Source of the DNA: Streptomyces microflavus
GTDB lineage: Bacteria; Actinomycetota; Actinomycetes; Streptomycetales; Streptomycetaceae
Length of the DNA stretch: 64,000 nt
Direction: 5' to 3'
Assembly: GCF_014650075.1 (NCBI RefSeq)
Contig: NZ_BMUG01000006.1
Location: 434,001-498,000, forward strand
Part shown: one piece after another, positions 8,895 through 17,228 of the stretch
Layout: each line of letters starts with the position of its first letter
Position numbering within the stretch: position 1 is the stretch's first letter
Made by a program: the position numbers and the translations under genes
Notes under the pieces: model-generated
Database searches by the model: none
The model's input: only the letters and a program-made list of their open reading frames with translations
What the model was told of the DNA's origin: nothing

Positions 8895-10016
8895 ATGACG
8901 GACACCGCGATACCGCGCTTCACCGGCGACGCGAGCCCCTACGCGGGCGGCGACCCGTACGCCGACCACCGCACCGCAGACTTCCCCTTCGCCCACCTCG
9001 TGGACCTGGCCGACCGCCGCCTGGGTGCCGGGGTCATCGCCGCCAACGACGAGTTCTTCGCCGAGCGCGAGAACCTGCTGAAGCCCGGACCCGCCGTCTT
9101 CGACCCGGAGCACTTCGGCCACAAGGGCAAGATCATGGACGGCTGGGAGACCCGCCGCCGCCGTGGTGCCGGCGCCACCGAACCGCACCCCACCCCCGAC
9201 GACCACGACTGGGCCCTCGTCCGCCTCGGCGCCCCCGGTGTCATCCGGGGCATCGTCCTGGACACCGCCCACTTCCGGGGCAACTACCCGCAGGCGATCT
9301 CCGTCGAGGCGGTCTCGCTGCCCGGCTCCCCGTCGCCCGAGGACCTCCTCGCTCCTGACGTGAAGTGGACGGTGCTCGTCCCGCGCACGGCGGTCGGCGG
9401 CCACGCGGCCAACGGGTTCGCCGTCGACGCCGAACAGCGCTTCACCCACCTGCGGATCAACCAGCACCCCGACGGCGGGATCGCCCGGCTCCGCGTGTAC
9501 GGGGAGGTCGCCCCGGACCCCGCCTGGCTCGCCGCCCTCGGTACGTTCGACCTCGCGGCCCTGGAGAACGGCGGCCAGGTCGAGGACGCCTCCGACCGCT
9601 TCTACTCCCCGGCCACCAACACCATCCAGCCCGGCCGCTCGCGCAAGATGGACGACGGCTGGGAGACCCGCCGCCGGCGCGACCGGGGCAACGACTGGAT
9701 CCGCTACCGCCTCGCCGCGCAGTCCGAGGTCCGGGCCGTCGAGATCGACACCGCCTACCTGAAGGGCAACTCGGCGGGCTGGGCCAGCCTTTCGGTACGC
9801 GACGGCGAGGACGGCGACTGGGCGGAGCTCCTGCCCCGGACCCGCCTCCAGCCCGACACCAACCACCGCTTCGTCCTGGACGGGCCGGTGCGCGCCACCC
9901 ACGTACGCATCGACATCTTCCCGGACGGCGGGATCTCCCGGCTCCGGCTGCACGGGTCCCTCACCGAGGGCGGCGCGGACGCGCTGGCGGCCCGTCACCG
10001 GGAGCTGGGCGGCTGA
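8895..10016 (+). CDS. alc: Allantoicase
   Basis: A 373-residue enzyme that converts allantoate to ureidoglycolate and urea. It shows the two tandem jelly-roll repeats typical of the family: KIMDGWETRRRR near residue 80 and KMDDGWETRRRR near residue 250, each followed by the HFRGN or YLKGN motif and later a conserved RI-PDGGI-RLR stretch. ATG at 8895 follows GAAAGGAAC; an upstream open extension overlapping the allantoinase end is not needed. Ureidoglycolate yields glyoxylate, which links this operon to malate synthase at 1-1105. A strong hairpin follows the stop. Confidence 0.96.
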   Translation: MTDTAIPRFTGDASPYAGGDPYADHRTADFPFAHLVDLADRRLGAGVIAANDEFFAERENLLKPGPAVFDPEHFGHKGKIMDGWETRRRRGAGATEPHPTPDDHDWALVRLGAPGVIRGIVLDTAHFRGNYPQAISVEAVSLPGSPSPEDLLAPDVKWTVLVPRTAVGGHAANGFAVDAEQRFTHLRINQHPDGGIARLRVYGEVAPDPAWLAALGTFDLAALENGGQVEDASDRFYSPATNTIQPGRSRKMDDGWETRRRRDRGNDWIRYRLAAQSEVRAVEIDTAYLKGNSAGWASLSVRDGEDGDWAELLPRTRLQPDTNHRFVLDGPVRATHVRIDIFPDGGISRLRLHGSLTEGGADALAARHRELGG

Positions 10017-10023
10017 CACCGGG

Positions 10024-10068
10024 CCGGTGTGCCACCGCGATCGCAGGGGGATCGCGGTGGCACACCGG
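10024..10068. terminator. Strong hairpin after allantoicase
   Basis: A perfect 19-base-pair stem (10024-10042 with 10050-10068) and seven-base loop begins seven bases after the allantoicase stop, between convergent genes; it should terminate the allantoin operon and may serve the convergent aldo/keto reductase gene too. Confidence 0.8.
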
Positions 10069-10073
10069 CATGT

Positions 10074-10129
10074 GCGCGGCCCTCAGTACTCCTGTGCGTA
10101 TGCGCGGCCCCTCAGTACTCCTCGTGCGT
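10074..10129. repeat. Imperfect tandem duplication at the 3' end of the aldo/keto reductase gene
   Basis: Two adjacent copies of a unit of about 27 bases containing GCGCGGCC, CTCAGTACTCCT and GTGCGT lie at 10074-10100 and 10101-10129. The right copy holds the stop codon and last residues of the reductase; the left copy is non-coding and has one-base indels. It looks like a local slippage duplication. Confidence 0.6.
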
Positions 10130-10942
10130 GTCCGGGTCCCCGCCGAAGCGCCGCTGCCGCCCGGACCCGATCGTGGTCAGCTCCTGCGCCGTCAGCTCGA
10201 AGCCGAACAGGTCCAGGTTCTCCCGCTGCCGCCCCGGGTCCGCCGACTTCGGGACCGGCACCGCACCGACCTGTGTGTGCCACCGGAGCACCACCTGCCC
10301 CGGGGTCACCCCGTGATCCTCGGCGATCGCCACCGTCGACGGGTCCTCCAGCACCTCGCGGCCCCGGGCCAGCGGGCTCCAGCTCTCCGTGACGATGCCC
10401 TTCGTCGCGTGCACCGCCCGCAACTCCTCCTGGGGGAGCAGCGGGTGCATCTCGATCTGGTTCACCGAGGGCAGCACACCCGTCTCCGTCTCCAGCCGCT
10501 CCAGATGGGCGGCGGTGAAGTTGGAGACGCCGATGGAGCGGACGAGACCGTCCTCGCGGAGCCGGATCATCGCCTTCCAGGTCTCGACGTACTTGTCGAC
10601 GTGGGGGAGCGGCCAGTGGATCAGGTACAGGTCGACGTACTCGACGCCCAGCCGGGCCCGCGACTCCTCGAATGAGGCCAGCGTCTGCTCGTACCCCTGA
10701 TGCCGGCCGGGCACCTTCGTGGTGAGGCGGATCTCCTCGCGCGGGACGCCGCTGCGGGCGATGCCCCGGCCGGTGCCGGTCTCGTTGCCGTAGTTCAGGG
10801 CCGTGTCGACGAGCCGGTAGCCGAGCCCCAGGGCGCCCGCGACGGCCTCCTCGGCCTCCGCGTCGTCCAGCGGGTAGGTGCCGAGGCCCACCGCCGGGAG
10901 GGTGGTGGAGTCGTTGAGCGTGTGAACCGGTGTGTCGCCCAT
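10112..10942 (-). CDS. Aldo/keto reductase
   Basis: A 276-residue NADPH-dependent (beta/alpha)8 reductase of the 2,5-diketo-D-gluconate reductase type. The catalytic tetrad is in place: Asp and Tyr in VDTALNYGNE near residues 46-51, Lys in TTKVPG, and His in LIHWPLP; the cofactor-binding C-terminal part contains PVPKSADPGR. It is the last of three same-strand genes (TetR, SDR, this reductase), though a gap of about 120 bases follows the SDR. The physiological carbonyl substrate cannot be read from sequence. Confidence 0.93.
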   Translation of the reverse strand: MGDTPVHTLNDSTTLPAVGLGTYPLDDAEAEEAVAGALGLGYRLVDTALNYGNETGTGRGIARSGVPREEIRLTTKVPGRHQGYEQTLASFEESRARLGVEYVDLYLIHWPLPHVDKYVETWKAMIRLREDGLVRSIGVSNFTAAHLERLETETGVLPSVNQIEMHPLLPQEELRAVHATKGIVTESWSPLARGREVLEDPSTVAIAEDHGVTPGQVVLRWHTQVGAVPVPKSADPGRQRENLDLFGFELTAQELTTIGSGRQRRFGGDPDTHEEY

Positions 10943-11061
10943 GGTCCGTGCTGTCCTTCCGGTAGCCCCCTCGTCACGTCCTGCCCCGTCCCGGCCAGCG
11001 TAGGCGGGCGGCAGGGACGGGGCAGCTCGACGGCGGGCGGACCCGGGGGGAGGCGGTCGGC

Positions 11062-11817
11062 TCAGGCCGCGTGGCCGCCGTCCACGACGACCTCCGTGCC
11101 GGTGATGAACGCGGCGTCCGCGCTCGCCAGGTACGCCACCAGGGAGGCCACCTCATCCGCCGTGCCGAACCGGCCCAGGGCGGTGGCCGCCCGCTGGCCC
11201 TCGGCGAACGGTCCGCCGGCCGGGTTGAGGTCGGTGTCCACCGGGCCCGGCTGGATCAGGTTCACCGTGATGCGGCGCGGCCCCAGCTCCCGGGCGAGCG
11301 GCCTGGTCAGCCCGGCGAGAGCGGACTTGCTCATCGTGTAGAGCGTCGATCCGGGCCCGCCCGTGTACCGGCTCAGGGCGGTGCCGACCGAGATGATGCG
11401 GCCGCCGTCGGCCAGCCGGTCCGCCGCCGCCCGGCAGGCGAGGAAGACCGCCCGCACGTTCACCGCCAGGACCCGCTCGACCTCGGCGTCCGACAGCGCG
11501 GCTATCGGCCCGAGGACGCCGATGCCCGCGTTGTTGACGAGGACGTCGAGCCGGCCGAGCGCGTCCGCCGCGCCGTGCACCGCCCCGGCGGCTCCGTCCG
11601 CGTCCGCCGCGTCGCACCGCAGGGCGACCCCGCGCCGGCCCGCCCCCTCGATCTTCGCGACGACCGCGCGGGCACCCTCCTCGTCCTGTACGTAGGTGAT
11701 GGCGACGTCCGCGCCCGCCTCGGCGAGCCGCAGCGCGGTGGCCGCGCCGATGCCGCGGCTGCCTCCGGTGACCAGGGCGGCCCGGGGTGCGGGGGCGGTG
11801 ACGGTGGTGCTGGACAT
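11062..11817 (-). CDS. SDR-family oxidoreductase
   Basis: A 251-residue classical short-chain dehydrogenase: NAD(P)-binding TGGSRGIG near residue 15, NNAGIG, catalytic Ser region ISVGTALSR, YTMSK with the catalytic Tyr and Lys near residue 160, and a C-terminal TGTEVVVDGG. ATG at 11817 is chosen over the longer open frame because it places the Rossmann motif at the normal position. The gene lies directly downstream of a TetR regulator on the same strand, which probably controls it. Substrate unknown. Confidence 0.92.
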   Translation of the reverse strand: MSSTTVTAPAPRAALVTGGSRGIGAATALRLAEAGADVAITYVQDEEGARAVVAKIEGAGRRGVALRCDAADADGAAGAVHGAADALGRLDVLVNNAGIGVLGPIAALSDAEVERVLAVNVRAVFLACRAAADRLADGGRIISVGTALSRYTGGPGSTLYTMSKSALAGLTRPLARELGPRRITVNLIQPGPVDTDLNPAGGPFAEGQRAATALGRFGTADEVASLVAYLASADAAFITGTEVVVDGGHAA

Positions 11818-11940
11818 GGCGGGGTTCCTTGCCTTCGGGGAGCGCCGCCGAATCCGGCGACAGGAACCAGCAAAGCGACCCGGAGGAGAGGACACCGGCG
11901 GGAATCGGACGGGGTGTGCCGCCGGTGTCCGCCGGAGCCG

Positions 11941-12582
11941 CTACAGCACCGGCAGCCGTGCGCCCTCCGTCGCCGTCGCCCGCAGCCGCCCCAGGATCGC
12001 CCGCGCCGCCTTGCCGTAGCCGAGGCTGTTGTTCTGCAGCACCGACTCCGCGTTGGCCAGCTCCAGGAAAGCGATCACCTCGAAGGCCAGCTGCCGTACG
12101 TCGGTGTCCCCGGCCAGCTCGCCCGCGGCCCGCGCCTCCTCGATCGTCTCCTCCACGAAGGTGACCCAGCCGGTCTGCGCGGCCGCCAGGGCGTCGTGCA
12201 CCTTGCCGCCGCGGGCGTCGAACTCGGCGGTGGCCGCGTAGAAGAAGCAGCCGCCGCGGAAGACCCGCTCCCGGGAGTACGCGATCCACGCCTCGCACAT
12301 CCGCCAGATCCGGCCGATCCCCGGGGGGACCGAGCGGGCCGGGCGCAGCACATGGTCGACGTAGACCGCGACCGCGGCGCGCACCGTGGCGAGCTGCAGC
12401 TCCTCCTTCGATCCGAAGAGGGCGAACACACCGCTCTTGCTGAGTTTCAACTCGGTGGCCAGCCGCCCCAGGGAGAGACCTTCCAGCCCTTCCACCGAGG
12501 CGATCTGCACCGCGCGCCCCAGGATCAGCTGCCGCGTCTGATTGCCCCGCTCGACCCGCCCGTCCAGCCGTACTGCCGCCAT
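11941..12582 (-). CDS. TetR-family transcriptional regulator
   Basis: A 213-residue regulator with an N-terminal TetR helix-turn-helix at about residues 15-60 (LSLGRLATELKLSKSGVFALFGSKEEL) and an all-helical ligand-binding C-terminus of the YxaF/LmrA-like kind (CFFYAATAEFDARGG). It precedes the SDR gene by 123 bases and probably represses that gene and itself in response to an unknown small molecule. Start ATG at 12582. Confidence 0.93.
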   Translation of the reverse strand: MAAVRLDGRVERGNQTRQLILGRAVQIASVEGLEGLSLGRLATELKLSKSGVFALFGSKEELQLATVRAAVAVYVDHVLRPARSVPPGIGRIWRMCEAWIAYSRERVFRGGCFFYAATAEFDARGGKVHDALAAAQTGWVTFVEETIEEARAAGELAGDTDVRQLAFEVIAFLELANAESVLQNNSLGYGKAARAILGRLRATATEGARLPVL

Positions 12583-12851
12583 GTGACCACTCCGTACCTC
12601 AGAGTTATCGAGGCGTCATTCTAGGGACGGCCGAAGGCTCCGCCGGACCACCCGCCGTCCGTCCCGCCGGCCCGTCCACCGGCGCGCCCCGCCGCTGACC
12701 ACGGGCGATACCGGCGGATGATCCGGGCGGGATCCGACCGGTGAGACAGGTGTTCCTTTCCGCCGCCCCCGGCGAGTAGCGTGATCGTTCCGCGTGTGAG
12801 CCGGTGAGGTCTCCACAACTTGTCCCGCTGTGGAGAACCAAGGAGCACCAG

Positions 12852-13952
12852 GTGTCCGCTGCCGTCGCGCCCGCGCCCGCCCTCGCACCACCCCGCCGCG
12901 CCTGGCTGACCGATCTGCCCGTGCTGGCGGTAGCCGTCGTCTGGGGCGCGAGCTACCTCGCCGCCAAGGGCATCACCACCACCCACACCGTGATCGCCGT
13001 CCTCGTCCTGCGCTTCGCCGTCGTGCTGCCGGTCCTGGTCGCCACCGGGTGGCGCAAGCTGCGGGCGCTGAGCGGCGCGCAGTGGCGGGGGGCCGGACTG
13101 CTGGGCCTGGTGCTGAGCGGGATCTTCCTGCTGGAGACCTACGGGGTGGTCCACACCTCGGCCACCAACGCCGGACTGATCATCAGCCTCACCATGTTCT
13201 TCACACCGCTCGCCGAAGCCGCCGTGACCCGGGTCCGGCCCCCGGCCTCGTTCGTTGCCGCGGCCGGGCTCTCCGTCGCCGGAGTGATCCTCCTGACCCA
13301 GGGCGGCGGATTCACCAGCCCCTCCGCCGGGGACCTGCTGATGCTGCTCGCCGCCCTCGCCCGGACCGTCCACGTCATGGCCATGGCCAGGATCAAGGCC
13401 GTGCAGTCGGCCGACTCGCTCTCCCTGACCACCGTCCAGCTCGGCAGCGCGGTCGCCGTCTTCGCCGTACTCGCCGCCCTGCCGGGAACGGGCGCCTCAC
13501 CGTGGAGCGTGGCGGCGGACTTCGGCCCCGGGGACACCGGCGAGGGCGAGCGGCCCCAGCCCACCCTCACCACCCTGGACGCGCTGATCGACGAATCCCG
13601 GCAGGCGGGCATGAAGGTCACCGTCGACCAGCGCGTCGCCGCCCCGGGTGACGCCCCCGCCGCCACCGGCCGCACGGTGTACCGCATCGCCCAGGAGTGC
13701 CTGACCAACGCGCGTAAACACGCACCCGGCACCGAAGTCACCGTCACCGTGACCGGCGGCCCCGGGGACGGGCTCACCATCGAGGTGGCCAACCCGGCCC
13801 CCACCGAGCCCTACGAACGGGTGCCCGGCTCCGGCCAGGGGCTCATCGGCCTCACCGAACGCGCCACGCTTGCCGGGGGCCGGCTGGAGCACGGCCCCAC
13901 CCCGGACGGCGGATTCGCGGTCCGGGCCCGGCTGCCGTGGCCCGCCGCGTGA
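12852..13952 (+). CDS. Chimeric gene: truncated EamA/DMT transporter fused to sensor-kinase ATPase domain
   Basis: A 366-residue in-frame chimera. Residues 1 to about 226 are an EamA (drug/metabolite) transporter with some seven membrane segments where the family has ten. From about residue 227 the sequence becomes the end of a NarL-partner histidine kinase: a short helical lead (TLTTLDALIDESRQAGM), the N-box ECLTNARKHAPG and a terminal GLIGLTERATLAGG. The dimerisation region with the phosphorylated His, and all sensor segments, are missing. GTG at 12852 follows AAGGAG. The intact cognate-type response regulator starts 46 bases downstream. The simplest reading is a deletion that removed the end of a transporter gene and the first part of a kinase gene and joined them in frame near 13530. 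The protein cannot autophosphorylate; transport function is doubtful. An assembly error is possible. Confidence 0.85.
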   Translation: MSAAVAPAPALAPPRRAWLTDLPVLAVAVVWGASYLAAKGITTTHTVIAVLVLRFAVVLPVLVATGWRKLRALSGAQWRGAGLLGLVLSGIFLLETYGVVHTSATNAGLIISLTMFFTPLAEAAVTRVRPPASFVAAAGLSVAGVILLTQGGGFTSPSAGDLLMLLAALARTVHVMAMARIKAVQSADSLSLTTVQLGSAVAVFAVLAALPGTGASPWSVAADFGPGDTGEGERPQPTLTTLDALIDESRQAGMKVTVDQRVAAPGDAPAATGRTVYRIAQECLTNARKHAPGTEVTVTVTGGPGDGLTIEVANPAPTEPYERVPGSGQGLIGLTERATLAGGRLEHGPTPDGGFAVRARLPWPAA

Positions 13953-13998
13953 GGCGGGGGTGCCGGACGCGGCGGACGGGCTGGCTACGGTGGCTGTC

Positions 13999-14730
13999 AT
14001 GAACACCCCGGCCTCCCCGACGCCTTCCGCCGCCCCGCCCGTCCGCCTGCTCATCGTCGACGACGACCCGCTCGTGCGGGCCGGGCTCACCCTGATGCTC
14101 GGCGGGGCCGATGACATCGACATCGTGGGGGAGGGCGCGGACGGCAGCGAGGTCGCCGCCCTGGTCGAACGGCTGCGCCCCGACGTCGTCCTGATGGACA
14201 TCCGGATGCCCGGCATGGACGGGCTCACCGCGACCGAGGAGCTGCGCCGCCGCCCCGACGCGCCCGAAGTCGTCGTCCTCACCACCTTCCACGCCGACGA
14301 ACAGGTCCTGCGGGCCATCCGCGCCGGAGCGGCGGGATTCGTCCTGAAAGACACCCCGCCCGCCCGGATCGTCGACTCGGTCCGCCGGGTCGCCGCCGGG
14401 GACCCGGTGCTCTCGCCCGCCGTCACCCGGCAGCTCATGGCCCGTGCCGCAGGCGGCGCGCAGGATGACCGCACCACCCGCACCGAGCGGGCCCGCAGGC
14501 GGTTCGCGGAGCTGGCCGAGCGGGAGAAGGAGGTCGCGGTGGCCGTCGGACGCGGGCATTCCAACGCGGAGATCGCGGGCGAGCTCTACCTCAGCGTCGC
14601 CACCGTCAAGACCCAGGTTTCGCGGATTCTGGCCAGACTCGACCTGAACAACCGTGTCCAGATCGCCCTGTTGGTCCACGATGCGGGGCTGCTCGACACG
14701 GATGACGAGGGGAGCGGCGGCCTACGCTGA
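13999..14730 (+). CDS. NarL/LuxR-family response regulator
   Basis: A 243-residue response regulator: receiver at about residues 18-135 (acidic DDDP, phospho-Asp in VVLMDIRMPGMDG, Lys in FVLKDTP) and LuxR-type DNA-binding domain near the C-terminus (LAEREKEVAVAVGRGHSN through TVKTQVSRIL). ATG at 13999 is the natural start; the frame is open upstream into the preceding gene. Its usual partner kinase seems to have been reduced to an ATPase domain in the chimeric gene just upstream, so this regulator may now be orphan or receive phosphate from elsewhere. Confidence 0.93.
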   Translation: MNTPASPTPSAAPPVRLLIVDDDPLVRAGLTLMLGGADDIDIVGEGADGSEVAALVERLRPDVVLMDIRMPGMDGLTATEELRRRPDAPEVVVLTTFHADEQVLRAIRAGAAGFVLKDTPPARIVDSVRRVAAGDPVLSPAVTRQLMARAAGGAQDDRTTRTERARRRFAELAEREKEVAVAVGRGHSNAEIAGELYLSVATVKTQVSRILARLDLNNRVQIALLVHDAGLLDTDDEGSGGLR

Positions 14731-14761
14731 GGGGACCGGAACGGAAGAGGGGCTGACCACG

Positions 14762-15934
14762 ATGGCTGTGCTCGATCTGAGAGATCTGCCGGATTTCACG
14801 GCGAACCCCTACCCCTACTACGCGAAGCTGCGCGCCGAGGGGCCGGTGCACGCCGTACGGACCGAGCAGACGGAACGCATCTGGCTGGTCGTCGGGTACG
14901 AGGAGGCCCGCTCGGTCCTCGCCGACCAGCGGTTCGGCAAGGACTGGCGGACCACCGGGCGCTGGGCCGCCGAGGCGAACCCGATCAGCGCCAACATGCT
15001 GGAGCTGGACGCCCCGCACCACACCCGGCTGCGCAGGCTCGTCGTCCGTGAGTTCACCGCCCGCCGGATCGAGGCGCTGCGCCCGCGGGTCACCGAGATC
15101 ACCACGGAGCTCCTCGACGCGATGGTCCCGGCCGGCGCAGCCGACCTGGTCGACGCGCTGGCCTTCCCGCTCCCGATGACCGTCATCTGCGAGCTGCTCG
15201 GCGTCCCCGACATCGACCGGGACACCTTCCGTACGCTGTCGAACGGCATCGTCACCCCCACCCCGGCCCAGCGGGAGGCCGACCCGGTCGGCGCGATGAG
15301 CGCCTATCTCGTCCAGCTCATCGAGGACAAGCGCAGCTCGCCCGGCGACGATCTGCTGAGCGCGCTCATCAGAAGCCGCGACGAGGGCGGCGACGGGCTC
15401 TCCGCCGACGAACTGGTCGGCATGGCCTTCGTGCTGCTCGTCGCCGGACACGAGACCACCGTCAACCTGATCTCCAACGGGGTACGGGCCCTCCTCGACC
15501 ACCCGGACCAGCTCGCCCTGCTGCGCGCCGACCCCGGACTGCTCGACGGGGCGGTGGAGGAGATGCTGCGGTACGACGGCCCGGTGGAGACCGCCACCTT
15601 CCGCTTCACCCGGGAGGCGGTGCCGGTCGGCTCCACAGTCATCCCGGCCGACGAGGCGGTGCTCGTCGCCCTGGCCTCGGGCGGCCGGGACCCGGAGCGG
15701 TTCGAGGACCCGGACACCTTCGACATCCGCCGCGCCCCCCAGGGCCACCTGGGCTTCGGCCACGGGGCGCACTACTGCCTGGGCGCCCCGCTCGCCCGCA
15801 TGGAGGCGCGCATCGCGATCGGGGCCCTGCTGGAGCGCTGCCCGGACCTCGCCCGCGATCCGGCGGGCGGCGAGCCGGAGTGGCTGCCGGGCCTGCTGAT
15901 GCGAGGAGTGCGGCGGCTGCCGGTGCGGTGGTGA
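14762..15934 (+). CDS. Cytochrome P450 (first of tandem pair)
   Basis: A 390-residue soluble bacterial P450. The I-helix oxygen-activation motif LLVAGHETTVNLI, an E-x-x-R K-helix (EEMLR), the aromatic PVETATFRF segment and the haem Cys in FGHGAHYCLG are all present. ATG at 14762 lies 31 bases after the response-regulator stop. It is followed by a second similar P450 gene, suggesting tandem duplication. No ferredoxin gene is adjacent, so redox partners must come from elsewhere. Substrate unknown; the CYP105/CYP107 range is plausible. Confidence 0.94.
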   Translation: MAVLDLRDLPDFTANPYPYYAKLRAEGPVHAVRTEQTERIWLVVGYEEARSVLADQRFGKDWRTTGRWAAEANPISANMLELDAPHHTRLRRLVVREFTARRIEALRPRVTEITTELLDAMVPAGAADLVDALAFPLPMTVICELLGVPDIDRDTFRTLSNGIVTPTPAQREADPVGAMSAYLVQLIEDKRSSPGDDLLSALIRSRDEGGDGLSADELVGMAFVLLVAGHETTVNLISNGVRALLDHPDQLALLRADPGLLDGAVEEMLRYDGPVETATFRFTREAVPVGSTVIPADEAVLVALASGGRDPERFEDPDTFDIRRAPQGHLGFGHGAHYCLGAPLARMEARIAIGALLERCPDLARDPAGGEPEWLPGLLMRGVRRLPVRW

Positions 15935-15983
15935 GCCCGCTGTATCCGTTGTGTCCGCACAACCCACCCGAAAGGGAAGAGCG

Positions 15984-17198
15984 TTGACCACCGAAGCGAC
16001 CCCAGGAACCGATGCCCTGGTCGATCTCGCCGCGCTCGGCGAGGAGTTCACCCGCGACCCGTACCCCGTCTACGCCGCGTTACGGGCCAAGGGCCCGGTC
16101 CACCGGGTCCGTATCCCCGAGGGCACCCAGGCCTGGCTCGTGGTCGGGTACGAGGCCGGGCGGAGGCTCCTCGCCGACCAGCGGCTCTCCAAACAGTGGG
16201 CGGCGGCCTCACCCGCGCTCGGCGTCACCAAGGTCTCCGCGGGCACCTCGATGCTCAGCAGCGACACCCCCGACCACACCCGACTGCGCAAGCTCGTCGC
16301 CCGGGAGTTCACCCCGCGCCGGATGGAGCAACTCACCCCGCGCGTCCAGGAGATGACCGACGAGCTGCTGGACCGGATGCTCGCGGCCCCGGACCGGCGG
16401 GCCGACCTCGTCGAGGTGCTCTCCTACCCGCTGCCGATGAACGTCATCTGCGAGCTGCTCGGTGTGCCGTTCCTGGACCGGGCGGCCTTCCGCGAATGGT
16501 CGAACCAGGCGGTCTCCTCGGTCGACGCCTCGAAGCGGGCCTCCTCCACCCGGGCGATGGCCGCCTATCTGACCGGGCTGCTCCAGGACAAGCGGGCGCG
16601 GCCGGGCGACGACCTGATGAGTGCGCTCATCCACACCGCCGACGAGGACGGCGACCGGCTCTCCGCCGACGAACTGATGGGCATGGCCTGGCTGCTGCTC
16701 GTCGCCGGACACGAGACCACCGTCAACCTCATCACCAACGGGGTGCACAACCTCCTGGCGCACCCGGACCAACTCGCCGCCCTGCGAGCGGACTTCGGTC
16801 TGATCGACAACGCGGTCGAGGAGATCCTGCGCTTCGAGGGGCCCGTCGAGACACCCACGTACCGCTTCACGACCGAACCGGTCGACATCGACGGCACGGT
16901 GATCCCGGGCGGGGGCGAACTGGTCCTCGTCGCGATGTCGGACGCCAACCGGGACCCTGCCCGCTACTCCGACGCATCCCGCTTCGACATCACCCGGGAC
17001 GCCCGGGGCCATATCGCCTTCGGGCACGGCATCCACTACTGCCTGGGCGCCCCACTGGCCCGGATCGAGGCCCGGGTCGCCATCCGGTCGCTGCTGGAGC
17101 GCTGCCCGGAACTGCGGCTGACCGCCGACCCGGCGACGCTCGCATGGCGCACCGGCCTCCTGATGCGCGGACCGCTGAGCCTGCCGGTGGCCTGGTAG
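15984..17198 (+). CDS. Cytochrome P450 (second of tandem pair)
   Basis: A 404-residue P450 clearly related to its upstream neighbour, sharing LLVAGHETTVNLI in the I-helix, EEILR in the K-helix, the PVETPTYRF segment and haem motif FGHGIHYCLG, and long stretches such as PLPMNVICELLGVP. TTG at 15984 is chosen because AAAGGGAAGA precedes it at normal spacing; a GTG at 15951 is in frame but has no ribosome site. It is probably co-transcribed with the first P450. The redox partner is not encoded here. Confidence 0.93.
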   Translation: MTTEATPGTDALVDLAALGEEFTRDPYPVYAALRAKGPVHRVRIPEGTQAWLVVGYEAGRRLLADQRLSKQWAAASPALGVTKVSAGTSMLSSDTPDHTRLRKLVAREFTPRRMEQLTPRVQEMTDELLDRMLAAPDRRADLVEVLSYPLPMNVICELLGVPFLDRAAFREWSNQAVSSVDASKRASSTRAMAAYLTGLLQDKRARPGDDLMSALIHTADEDGDRLSADELMGMAWLLLVAGHETTVNLITNGVHNLLAHPDQLAALRADFGLIDNAVEEILRFEGPVETPTYRFTTEPVDIDGTVIPGGGELVLVAMSDANRDPARYSDASRFDITRDARGHIAFGHGIHYCLGAPLARIEARVAIRSLLERCPELRLTADPATLAWRTGLLMRGPLSLPVAW

Positions 17199-17228
17199 GG
17201 AGGCGGCGGCCGATGGAGGGCGGGCGGC

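Noticed and set aside
12804..12851. A longer N-terminus for the transporter-kinase chimera
   Set aside because: The GTG at 12852 has a good ribosome site and gives the usual short leader before the first membrane helix.
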